A stretch of 61,026 nucleotides of DNA from NCBI GenBank assembly GCA_022763485.1, contig JALEGX010000123.1, positions 1 through 61,026 of the forward strand, given 5' to 3'. This document shows, piece by piece, positions 1 through 7,521 of the stretch (position 1 is its first letter; every line of letters begins with the position of its first letter). Made by a program: the position numbers and the translations under genes. Under the pieces are notes generated by a model that searched no databases, was not told the DNA's origin, and saw only the letters and a list, made by a program, of their open reading frames with translations. The DNA comes from Paracoccaceae bacterium (GTDB lineage: Bacteria; Pseudomonadota; Alphaproteobacteria; Rhodobacterales; Rhodobacteraceae).

Positions 1-146
1 CCTGCCAGCCCCTTGGTGACCAGTGTTCCGCTCAGATGTTCGCCCATATGCTCTGCCACAAGCTGCATATGCGCGCCGGCATAGTATTCGTAGTCAAATG
101 TCGTGTCGTCGGTGATCGGGTAAAGGACCTGAAGCGATACGGACAT
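1..146 (-). CDS. EthD family protein (5' end of gene only; cut by window edge)
   Basis: Only the first 48 codons are in the window, reading from 146 towards position 1. The N-terminus starts MSVSLQVLYPITDDTTFDY and continues with a YYAGAHMQLVAEHMGEHL stretch, which resembles small EthD-domain (dimeric alpha/beta barrel) proteins of Proteobacteria. A very good ribosome binding site (AGGAGG, about 6 nt upstream) supports the ATG at 146. The family is linked to ether degradation in a few organisms, but most members have no proven role. The gene is transcribed away from the exopolysaccharide genes, so the two probably share the upstream region without sharing function. The family call is fairly secure; function is not assigned. 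Confidence 0.7.
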   Translation of the reverse strand, partial: MSVSLQVLYPITDDTTFDYEYYAGAHMQLVAEHMGEHLSGTLVTKGLA

Positions 147-674
147 GGCAAACCTCCTGTGCTGCACTCTGATCCGATTAAGCCCCTGTGCCATGTCCCT
201 GTCAAAACCTTCGCGGGCAGGACAGCGGACAACGCCGCGTTCCGAAAATGGCAAATGTGACGGATGTGGCGGAAATGTGGCAAGCGGACTTGCGGTGATA
301 TCGGGGCAGGATCGCGATGATTCTGAGTTCGGTTTGGCGCAAATTTGTGAACAATGAGAGCTAAATGCGCTGATTGATCAGCCAAGTTTTTGAGAAAAGG
401 GGGAAAAACCGCTGATATGAACCTGGAAACAGACTGTTTCCAGTGTAATCCTTAAAATGCTTTCGAACGGTGGTACTTTCAATCATGGCAATTTCGGGGC
501 CACAAGTCGTCCTGAATTTGCCAACGGGTGAACCGGCGCAGTGGGGTGCCGTCGGCTCGTGTCCCGAAAGACATCGTTTTCTCCGGCAGCTGCCGCGACC
601 GGGGACTTTAGAGTTTGTTTCTTGCCGCAAGGCATCGCTCCAGCCGGGATGATCCGGTTGGTCTGGGGAGCGTT
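147..674. other. 528-nt intergenic region between EthD gene and exopolysaccharide genes
   Basis: No convincing gene is seen in this stretch; the short frames (for example 470-652) lack a recognisable protein or a good ribosome binding site. It must hold the promoter of the EthD gene (minus) and the promoter of the sugar transferase gene (plus). Two dyads stand out: a short CTGAT-TG-ATCAG at 370-381 and a much stronger one at 423-443, listed separately. The region 350-450 is clearly more AT-rich than its surroundings, as expected of a regulated promoter. Confidence 0.6.
423..443. promoter_or_regulatory. perfect 9-bp inverted repeat, candidate operator upstream of the exopolysaccharide genes
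   Basis: The arms are CTGGAAACA (423-431) and TGTTTCCAG (435-443) around the spacer GAC. The symmetry is perfect over 18 of 21 bases and sits in an AT-rich stretch about 230 bp before the sugar transferase start. There is no T-run after it, so it is more likely a protein-binding site than a terminator. The regulator is not known and none is encoded next to it. Confidence 0.5.
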
Positions 675-1475
675 ATGAAAGAACGAGTGCACGCCCAAGC
701 CATGGTGAAATCCATGGACGTTACACAGCCAAAGCCGCTGCGGTCCAGCACGGCCCTGACGATGACCATTCCGTTTCAGTCAACGGTGTCGGACATCCGG
801 GCCGCGAACCACGACGTGCGTTTGGCACCGGTCCGGGACGCTGCGGTGTCCGCGGCGCCGGAAAAACGCCCCTATGCCAGCTTTGGCAAGCGGGCGCTGG
901 ACATTCTGCTGGTGCTGCTGTGCGCCCCTGTTGCCCTTCCGCTGGTCGCGATCTGCGTTCTGGCGTTGATGGCCGAAGGGGCCCGCCCGTTCTACAAGCA
1001 GAAGCGTCTGGGCTTTCAGGGCAAGACCTTCGAAATCCTGAAACTGCGCACGATGGTGCAGGACGCTGACAAGTCGCTTGAGGCCTATCTGGAAAAACAC
1101 CCGGAAATGCGCCGCGAGTGGGACGAATCCCAGAAGCTGAAAAAAGACCCGCGGATCACCCGTCTGGGCGGGTTCCTGCGCAGTTCGTCGCTGGATGAGC
1201 TGCCGCAGCTGTGGAACGTGCTGAAAGGGGACATGAGCCTTGTTGGCCCGCGCCCGATGATGCCCGAACAGCTGCCGCTTTATGGCAATCCCAAGCATTA
1301 TTTCGCCATGCTGCCCGGAATCACCGGCGTGTGGCAGGTGTCCGAGCGCAACGAAAGCAGCTTTGCCATGCGCAACGGGGCCGATGAAACCTATGCGCGG
1401 TCTGTCTCTCTGGGCTTTGATCTTCGCCTGTTGGCCAAAACCGTGGGCGTGGTTCTGCGCCGCACCGGATACTGA
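675..1475 (+). CDS. undecaprenyl-phosphate sugar phosphotransferase (exopolysaccharide priming, ExoY-like)
   Basis: This is a bacterial sugar transferase (PF02397 type) of 266 aa. It would move a sugar-1-phosphate from a nucleotide sugar to undecaprenyl phosphate, the first step of repeat-unit synthesis at the inner membrane. One hydrophobic segment (residues 75-100) precedes the catalytic part: YKQKRLGF, LKLRTM (about 122-127), the DELPQLWNVL block with the conserved Asp-Glu pair (174-175), and SLVGPRP. The long N-terminal membrane/FNR-like domain of WbaP-type enzymes is absent, so it is the short ExoY-like form. The ATG at 675 is chosen because GGGGAG lies 6-7 nt before it; an in-frame TTG at 615 lacks support. 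It heads the plus-strand set with the kinase-like and Wzz genes. Confidence 0.9.
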   Translation: MKERVHAQAMVKSMDVTQPKPLRSSTALTMTIPFQSTVSDIRAANHDVRLAPVRDAAVSAAPEKRPYASFGKRALDILLVLLCAPVALPLVAICVLALMAEGARPFYKQKRLGFQGKTFEILKLRTMVQDADKSLEAYLEKHPEMRREWDESQKLKKDPRITRLGGFLRSSSLDELPQLWNVLKGDMSLVGPRPMMPEQLPLYGNPKHYFAMLPGITGVWQVSERNESSFAMRNGADETYARSVSLGFDLRLLAKTVGVVLRRTGY

Positions 1476-1529
1476 AACCTGCCGCATGGCCTGAAGCTCA
1501 GGACGTGCTATGGTTAAAGAGGTTATACC

Positions 1530-2507
1530 ATGAGAGACTTTTCCGACGGCGCGCTTGACGGTATGCGTCATAAGAACTGGCTACAAAATGGAATTGAGCG
1601 CAACGGCGAGGCCATGACCGAACAAGGGTTCAAGAGATTCCGCCGCAAGGCACACAGCACCCCCCCGGCCGCCCCGGCACGGGAGGAGGCGTCGCACGCG
1701 CTGCCAGAGCGGGAACCGGTGGCGCAGGAGCCCGTGCAGGATCCCAAGCAATTTGCCGAACCGCAGGTCAGCGCACCGTTGCAGGATCTGGAACCGGAAC
1801 CGATGCTGCCCGCGACATTGCCGGAACCCTGGGACGTGTTGCGTCAGGTGCAGGTCGAAGCCACCAGCAAGCAGCTGCGCCAGTCGCCGCTGATCAGCTT
1901 CTTCCGCAGCGAACCGGCTTCGAAATCCTTTGACCTGCTGCGCACCCGTCTGCTGCAGACGCTGAAAGAGCGCGGCTGGAGCCGTGTGGCCGTGGTGTCG
2001 CCGACCTCCGGCTGTGGGGCGACCTTCACCGCAGTGAACCTGGCGCTCAGCCTGGCGCGCGTCCCCGGCAGTCGCACGATCCTGATGGATCTGAACCACC
2101 GCAACCCCGGTGTTGCCAAGATGCTGGATCTGAAGACCGACGGCGACATGCCGGCGTTTCTGGCGGGCGAAGTGCATCTGGAAGAGCACCTGGTGAAATG
2201 CAGTGAGACCCTGGCCGTTGGCACCACCGCCGAAGCGATCCCGCATGCGGCAGAGCTGCTGCATGACGAAGAGACCGGCATCACGCTGGATTTCATGTGC
2301 CAGGAGCTGAACCCGGACGTGGTTCTGTATGATCTGCCGCCGATGCTGGAACATGATGACCTTATGGCCTTCCTGCCGCATTTGGATGGTGTTCTGCTGG
2401 TCGCGGACGGCACCAAGACCAAGACCGCGCATCTGGAAGAATGCGAGCGCGTTCTGGACAATCAGGCGCAGCTTTTGGGGGTGGTTCTGAACCGTGGCCG
2501 CGACTGA
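1530..2507 (+). CDS. CpsD/CapB-type tyrosine-kinase-like ATPase with altered Walker A
   Basis: The cytoplasmic partner of Wzz-type proteins in polysaccharide length control has this P-loop fold. A disordered, Pro/Glu-rich N-terminus (residues about 40-100) precedes the domain, as in Roseobacter relatives. Visible motifs are a Walker A position SPTSGCGATFTA (157-168), Walker A' ILMDLNHRNPG (184-194) and Walker B VVLYDLPP. The invariant Walker A lysine is Ala at residue 164, and there is no tyrosine-rich C-terminal tail, so kinase activity is doubtful. ATG 1530 has AGAGG 7 nt upstream; an in-frame ATG at 1614 is an alternative. The sugar transferase is 54 nt upstream and wzz 101 nt downstream on the same strand. 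Confidence 0.82.
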   Translation: MRDFSDGALDGMRHKNWLQNGIERNGEAMTEQGFKRFRRKAHSTPPAAPAREEASHALPEREPVAQEPVQDPKQFAEPQVSAPLQDLEPEPMLPATLPEPWDVLRQVQVEATSKQLRQSPLISFFRSEPASKSFDLLRTRLLQTLKERGWSRVAVVSPTSGCGATFTAVNLALSLARVPGSRTILMDLNHRNPGVAKMLDLKTDGDMPAFLAGEVHLEEHLVKCSETLAVGTTAEAIPHAAELLHDEETGITLDFMCQELNPDVVLYDLPPMLEHDDLMAFLPHLDGVLLVADGTKTKTAHLEECERVLDNQAQLLGVVLNRGRD

Positions 2508-2608
2508 CCCCGGTCTCACCCAGAACAGGACATAGTTTCGCCGCTTTGCCGTGGTTAATCCAAACGTGTAATCTTGTTTGATGTCACGGCGAATTGGGAA
2601 AACACGCT

Positions 2609-3889
2609 ATGGGGCCGATTCATTCCTTCAGCGATATTGTCGACATGTTGCGTCGGCGTATCTGGATTATCGTTGTTCTGACGGTAATCGGCGCGCTGTT
2701 TTCACTGTGGTTTGCGTCCCAGCAACAGCATCTGTATCGCTCGTCTGAAGTCATCCAGATCACCCAGCCCAAGATCGCCGAAGAGCTTGCGAATTCGACA
2801 GTGGCGGGGTCCTCTGCGCGGCGCTTGCAGTTGATCCAGCAACGGCTGATGGCACGGGCCAACGTGCTGGAAGTGATCGAAAAATTCGGACTCTATGCCG
2901 ATCACCCGGATCAGGCCCCCAGCACGCTGGTGCAGCTGTTGCGCGGGTCGGTGAGCATCGAGGGCGTGGCGGCTGCCCGCCAGGGGTTTGCCGATGACGG
3001 CACCATCTCTGTCCTGACGATTTCTGCTGAAATGCCGACGCCGCGCCAGGCGCAGCTGGTTGCCCATGAATTCGCCCAGCGGACCATTGAGCTGTCGGTC
3101 AGCTCCCGGATCGAAAAAGCACGCGAAACGCTGACCTTCTTTGCGGGTCAGGAGGCGGCAATCCTCAAGGATCTGACCGCGCTGGAAGATGAGGTCGCAC
3201 GCTTCCGCAATGCCAATGACCTGACCCTGACGGGCAGCGTGGAATTCCGCCGGACCGAGATTGCGTCGATCAATGAGGCGCTGCTGGATATTGCACGGGA
3301 AGAGATCAGCATTCAGCGTGCCGCGCAGCGGGCCGAACAGAATGAACGCCCGGCCACGGCCCAGCGGATGCTGGCCGAAGCCGATGAACAGCTGGCAACG
3401 CTGGAGGCACAGAAACAATTGCTGGCCCGACGCAAGAACGAGCTGGAAAGCGCCCTGGGCAATACGCCCGAAGTGGAACGCCAGCTTGGCATCTATGAAC
3501 GCCAGCTTGAACAGACGCGCGCCGAGCTGGAAGATATGCGCTCGCGCCGGTCCGAGGCCGAAGTCGGTTTCCGTCTGGAAACCGCGCGCCAGTCAGAACA
3601 GCTTATGGTGATCGAGCCTGCGTCCCTGCCGGACTATCCCTTTACCAACAGCCGAAAGAAGCTGGCCATCATGGGGGCCATCGCAAGCATCCTTGGTGCG
3701 GTAGGCGTGGCCTTCCTGGTGGAGCTTTTCAACCCGGTCCTGCGCTCCAGCGCGCAGATGGAGCGTGAAACCGGCCTGAAACCCGCAATCGTGTTGCCGG
3801 TGCTGGACACGCGGCCGAAACGATCGGGGATTGTCGGGCGGCTCAAATCGCTGTTTGCGGGACGAATGAAGAAGCCCAACGGCGCCTGA
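2609..3889 (+). CDS. Wzz-family polysaccharide chain-length/export co-polymerase
   Basis: The 426-aa protein has the polysaccharide co-polymerase layout: transmembrane segment 1 at about 18-35, a long periplasmic part rich in heptad-like Glu/Ala/Leu/Arg (roughly 170-330, coiled coil), a Pro-containing stretch and transmembrane segment 2 at about 350-374, then a short basic cytoplasmic tail. It would set chain length together with the Wzy-like polymerase and the BY-kinase-like protein encoded just upstream. ATG 2609 is chosen; the in-frame TTG at 2594 is less likely. The C-terminus converges on the flippase gene with 7 nt between stop codons. Confidence 0.88.
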   Translation: MGPIHSFSDIVDMLRRRIWIIVVLTVIGALFSLWFASQQQHLYRSSEVIQITQPKIAEELANSTVAGSSARRLQLIQQRLMARANVLEVIEKFGLYADHPDQAPSTLVQLLRGSVSIEGVAAARQGFADDGTISVLTISAEMPTPRQAQLVAHEFAQRTIELSVSSRIEKARETLTFFAGQEAAILKDLTALEDEVARFRNANDLTLTGSVEFRRTEIASINEALLDIAREEISIQRAAQRAEQNERPATAQRMLAEADEQLATLEAQKQLLARRKNELESALGNTPEVERQLGIYERQLEQTRAELEDMRSRRSEAEVGFRLETARQSEQLMVIEPASLPDYPFTNSRKKLAIMGAIASILGAVGVAFLVELFNPVLRSSAQMERETGLKPAIVLPVLDTRPKRSGIVGRLKSLFAGRMKKPNGA

Positions 3890-3896
3890 CGCGCCC

Positions 3897-5261
3897 CTAG
3901 CTCAGATCGGTCAGAAGTGCTGTGATCTGGTCCATGTGCAACCACAGGGCCAGCAGCGCGCCGCCTGCGCCGATCATCCCGAACAGCAGATCATGCAGAG
4001 GGTCCCAGCTCTGGTGCTTGCGGGCCAGCCAGATCAGCACGGGATAGGCCAGCAGCATCGACAGACCCACCGCGCCGATGCCGCCGATCAGCCCGAATTG
4101 CATAACGCCCAGCACAAACAGACCGGTTTGCAGGATGGCCCGCGTGGCGGTGAACACGAAGAACGTGCGGCTGTCTCCGGCGGCCAGCGCGGCCTGATCA
4201 TAGGTCAGCCCAATCACCGACGGGATCAGGCTGATCGAGATCACAACCGTCATCGGGCCGGACAGAAGGTAGCGGTCATCATAGAGGAATCCGACCAGCC
4301 AGGGACCGGTCAGCGCGATGGCCAATACCATCGACAGGATCGTCGTGGTCATCCCCGCCCGCAAAAGCCGCAGCTTGCGTGCGTTTTCGGGCGCCTGACC
4401 AGCGGGTTTTTCCCGGTAGACCGGGATCAGCAGCCGTTGCGTGATCGCGGCGCCCAGAAGGCTGGGGAAACTGGCCAGAAAGAACCCGATGTTATAGAGG
4501 CCCAGGGTTTCAAGCGAAACGAATTTGCCCAGGATCGCCCGATCCCCCTGGCTGGTGGCGAAGTAGAAGGCCGTGGACAGGAAGATCCATTTGCCGAAGC
4601 GGATCAGCTCCTTGCCTGCTTTGCGCTCCCACCGGAACCGGTTCGCGGGACCGGGCAGGTAGAAGTGACAGAGCGCCAGTTTGACCAGGGCCTGCACCAC
4701 GCCACCCATCACCAGCGCCATCACCGATTTGAAGGTCAGTGCCAGCACCACCATGGCCACGATGCCCAGGATCTGGCTGATCAGGTCCAGCACGGTCAGG
4801 CGGCCCACCAGCAGATGCCGGTTTGCGGTCTCAATTCGGGTCGGGTTGAACCCGGCGATGACCAGCGACACCCCGGCCAGCGGCAGATAAAGCGCAAGGT
4901 CCGGCTCGCCGTAGAACTGCGCCACGGGCCAGGCCATGGCGAGTGTGCCGCCCCACAGGATAAATCCGCGAACAACCTGTATCGTCCAGGCGGTGTTCAG
5001 GAAGTCGGGGTCATCGCCGCGCTCGTTCTGCTGGATGGAGGGGCCGATGCCCACGTCCGAAAACAGCGCCAGACCGATGATCACCATGCTGACCAGCGCC
5101 ATCAGGCCAAAGGCTTCGGGAAAGAGCAGGCGGGTCAGCAACAGATTGGAAATCAGCCGCAGCGCATGAGACCCCCCTTGACCAATCAGCATCCAGGACG
5201 CGCTCCGCAGAACACGGGCCATAAGGGACTGGCCTGCAAAGGCGGTGGTCAATCGGGTCAT
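3897..5261 (-). CDS. Wzx-like oligosaccharide flippase (MOP superfamily)
   Basis: The 454-aa protein is strongly hydrophobic along its whole length, with about 12-14 membrane segments, and resembles the polysaccharide-biosynthesis flippases of the MOP exporter superfamily (WzxC-like). Its expected role is to flip the lipid-linked repeat unit to the periplasmic face. Motifs typical of the group include the early QGGSHALRLISNLLLTRLLF stretch and a central GDRAILGKFVSLETLGLYNI stretch. The start ATG at 5261 has GGAGAG a few nt upstream. It is on the opposite strand to the wzz set and diverges from the GT4 gene across 224 nt that must hold both promoters. Confidence 0.87.
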   Translation of the reverse strand: MTRLTTAFAGQSLMARVLRSASWMLIGQGGSHALRLISNLLLTRLLFPEAFGLMALVSMVIIGLALFSDVGIGPSIQQNERGDDPDFLNTAWTIQVVRGFILWGGTLAMAWPVAQFYGEPDLALYLPLAGVSLVIAGFNPTRIETANRHLLVGRLTVLDLISQILGIVAMVVLALTFKSVMALVMGGVVQALVKLALCHFYLPGPANRFRWERKAGKELIRFGKWIFLSTAFYFATSQGDRAILGKFVSLETLGLYNIGFFLASFPSLLGAAITQRLLIPVYREKPAGQAPENARKLRLLRAGMTTTILSMVLAIALTGPWLVGFLYDDRYLLSGPMTVVISISLIPSVIGLTYDQAALAAGDSRTFFVFTATRAILQTGLFVLGVMQFGLIGGIGAVGLSMLLAYPVLIWLARKHQSWDPLHDLLFGMIGAGGALLALWLHMDQITALLTDLS

Positions 5262-5485
5262 CTGCTCTCCTCTCTGCGCGGACCCTAGGCAGGGTGGGCT
5301 GGCGGGTCAATTCCGGAACGGGCCGGGACGAGGTTAGGGGGCGTTTCTCAGGGCCGGTATCGTGAACAGGGGCATAAAATGCGGCGAATGGACCGTGAAC
5401 ACCGGGGATGCGGCGACAGCGGCTTTTCCTGACGCGGCCCGCGGGCTAGGGTGACTTCAATCATCTGTCGACGGGATCGCGCACC

Positions 5486-6685
5486 TTGAAGATTGCTTAT
5501 GTTCTGAACACTTATCCGCAGCCGTCGCACAGTTTTATCCGGCGTGAATTGCAGGCGCTGGAACGTCAGGGGCTGCAGGTGCACCGCTTTGCGATGCGCG
5601 CGGCCGATGGGGATCTGGTGGACCCGCAGGACCGGGCAGAGGCCGAGCGCACCGAATACGTGCTGGCCCGCGGGGTGGGGCGTCTGCTGCAATCGGCCTT
5701 GGGCGCGGCGCTCTCCGGGCCGGGTCGCTTCCTGGCCGCCCTGAAACAAGCGCGGCGCATGGGAAAGCGGTCCGAGGTCGGGACGCTGCGGCATCTGATC
5801 TATCTGCTGGAAGCGGCCTATGTGGCGCAGCGGTGCAAGGCGCTGGGCGTCGAACATATCCATGCCCATTTCGGCACAAACGCCACGGCGGTGGCGGCGC
5901 TCTGCCGCACGTTGGGCGGGCCCCGCTACAGCTTTACCGTTCATGGCCCGGAAGAATTCGACGCGCCCCGCGCGCTGTCGCTGCCCGAGAAGCTGACGCA
6001 ATCGGCCTTTGCGGTGGCGGTGTCCAGTTTCGGGCGGTCACAGCTGAGCCGTTGGGCCCCCTTTGCGGTCTGGCCACGCCTGAATGTGGTCCATTGCGGG
6101 ATTGAGAAGTCCAAATTTCCCAGCCCGGTTCCCATGCCCCAAGGTCCGCTGCGGCTGGTGGCCATTGGCCGCTTCGTCGAACAGAAAGGGCAGATGGTTC
6201 TGGTCAACGCGCTGTCTTTGCTGCGCGATCTGGACGTGCATCTGACGCTGGTTGGGGACGGTGAGATGCGGCCGGATCTGGAGGCTGCAGTCGCGGCAAA
6301 CGACTTGCAGGACAAGGTGCGTTTTACCGGCTGGCTGTCTGAGGCGGATGTGACGCGGACCCTGTCTGAGGCACATGTTCTGGCGATGCCCAGCTTTGCC
6401 GAGGGGCTGCCCATGGTGGTGATGGAGGCCATGGCCGCCGCGCGCCCGGTTATTGCCACCTATATCGCTGGCACGCCGGAGCTGGTGCAATCGGGGCGGA
6501 CGGGTTGGCTGATCCCGGCGGGGGATGCCGAAGCGCTGGCCGATTCGATCCGGCACGCCGCAGCCCTGCCAACCGAAGAGCTGGCGCAGATGGGTCTGGT
6601 CGGACGGGCCCGCGTTTTTGAACGCCACGATGTGGAAACCGAGGCGGCCAAACTGTCGACCCTGTTCAGGCAGGCAGGTGACTAG
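5486..6685 (+). CDS. glycosyltransferase family 4 (GT-B fold)
   Basis: The 399-aa protein is a retaining GT4-type enzyme. The N-terminal MKIAYVLNTYPQPSHSFIRR is the standard beginning of this subgroup and fixes the unusual TTG start at 5486. The C-terminal nucleotide-sugar domain shows GRFVEQKG, LTLVGDGEMR and the EX7E-type region EGLPMVVMEAMAAARPV. It probably adds a sugar to the exopolysaccharide repeat unit on the cytoplasmic face; donor and acceptor cannot be read from sequence. Its stop overlaps the convergent GT2 gene: the two stop codons share the palindrome CTAG (6682-6685). Confidence 0.9.
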   Translation: MKIAYVLNTYPQPSHSFIRRELQALERQGLQVHRFAMRAADGDLVDPQDRAEAERTEYVLARGVGRLLQSALGAALSGPGRFLAALKQARRMGKRSEVGTLRHLIYLLEAAYVAQRCKALGVEHIHAHFGTNATAVAALCRTLGGPRYSFTVHGPEEFDAPRALSLPEKLTQSAFAVAVSSFGRSQLSRWAPFAVWPRLNVVHCGIEKSKFPSPVPMPQGPLRLVAIGRFVEQKGQMVLVNALSLLRDLDVHLTLVGDGEMRPDLEAAVAANDLQDKVRFTGWLSEADVTRTLSEAHVLAMPSFAEGLPMVVMEAMAAARPVIATYIAGTPELVQSGRTGWLIPAGDAEALADSIRHAAALPTEELAQMGLVGRARVFERHDVETEAAKLSTLFRQAGD

Positions 6686-7521
6686 CGTCCTCGGGCCCAG
6701 CGATCCGCGCTGGCATGCAGCGGTGATCTGACGGCCAGCGTGATGGCAGCGTAGACCAGAAACCCCAGCGGATCGCGCAGGAACAACCGCGCCAGATCGG
6801 ATTTGGCCAGGCGGACCTGTTCTTCGTTACGCAGCAGTTTGGGGAAGGTCTTGCGGATCTCAGCCACCCCGGCGTCCTGCCTGCGACGCACCCGGACGAG
6901 GTTGGAAAACCCTTCGACCATCGGCCAGACATAGCCCGCTTCGACCCCGATCCGTTCATCGGGGGCAAAGGACAGGCGGGCAAAGGTATCGTCAGAGATG
7001 ATATCCGGCCATTGCGTCCACCGTGCACGTCCCGCCGCATTCACCGCGAAGACCCCAAAACCGGGAACCCCACGGGTCATGAACGGCAGGCGGGACCAGA
7101 ACCCAGCATAGGCCCGAGTGATCCAATGCGAGGCCTCGGCGATCCTTGGCCGGCCGCTGGCGTAACGCGGTTGCAAGGTGTTCAGACGCTTGGCGATCTG
7201 CGGCAGCAGGGCCGGATCTACGATCACGTCGGCGTCGACATAGACCCGGATCGCGCCATTGGCGTGCCGGTCGCCTTCATTGAGCGCGTTGAGCTTGCCA
7301 CCCTGTTCAATCTCAACCACGCGCAGCTGCCAGCCTTTGCCCTGTGCAGCCTGTGTCATGCTGCGGGCGCGCTCTGCGGTGTCATCCGTGCAACCATTGG
7401 CCAGCACCAGCACCTCGCCCCCGATGTCAGCAGGCAGGGGGTGCGAGGCCAGGATTGCGGTCAGGCAATCGCGGATCCAGGGGCCTTCGTTGTGCGCGGG
7501 AACAAGGACGGTCAGGATCAT
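6682..7521 (-). CDS. glycosyltransferase family 2 (last gene of the PKS-NRPS operon)
   Basis: The 279-aa protein is an inverting GT-A enzyme: VLVPAHNEGPWIRDCL near the N-terminus, NGCTDDTAERA, and the metal-binding YVDADVIVDPA motif. One or two weak hydrophobic stretches near the C-terminus suggest membrane association. The ATG at 7521 lies in an ATGA overlap with the glycosidase-like gene upstream and matches the family N-terminus, so the longer in-frame extension to 7653 is rejected. It is the final member of the seven-gene operon, so it may glycosylate the PKS-NRPS product or the polysaccharide that carries it. Confidence 0.87.
   Translation of the reverse strand: MILTVLVPAHNEGPWIRDCLTAILASHPLPADIGGEVLVLANGCTDDTAERARSMTQAAQGKGWQLRVVEIEQGGKLNALNEGDRHANGAIRVYVDADVIVDPALLPQIAKRLNTLQPRYASGRPRIAEASHWITRAYAGFWSRLPFMTRGVPGFGVFAVNAAGRARWTQWPDIISDDTFARLSFAPDERIGVEAGYVWPMVEGFSNLVRVRRRQDAGVAEIRKTFPKLLRNEEQVRLAKSDLARLFLRDPLGFLVYAAITLAVRSPLHASADRWARGR

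Noticed and set aside
3936..5288. 450-codon plus-strand frame opposite the flippase
   Set aside because: Extremely rich in Gln, His, Arg and Asp as expected from the complement of a hydrophobic membrane protein; no ribosome binding site.
6682..6685. Shared CTAG stop codons of the convergent GT4 and GT2 genes
   Set aside because: Compact convergent ends are common in this kind of genome; no further meaning.
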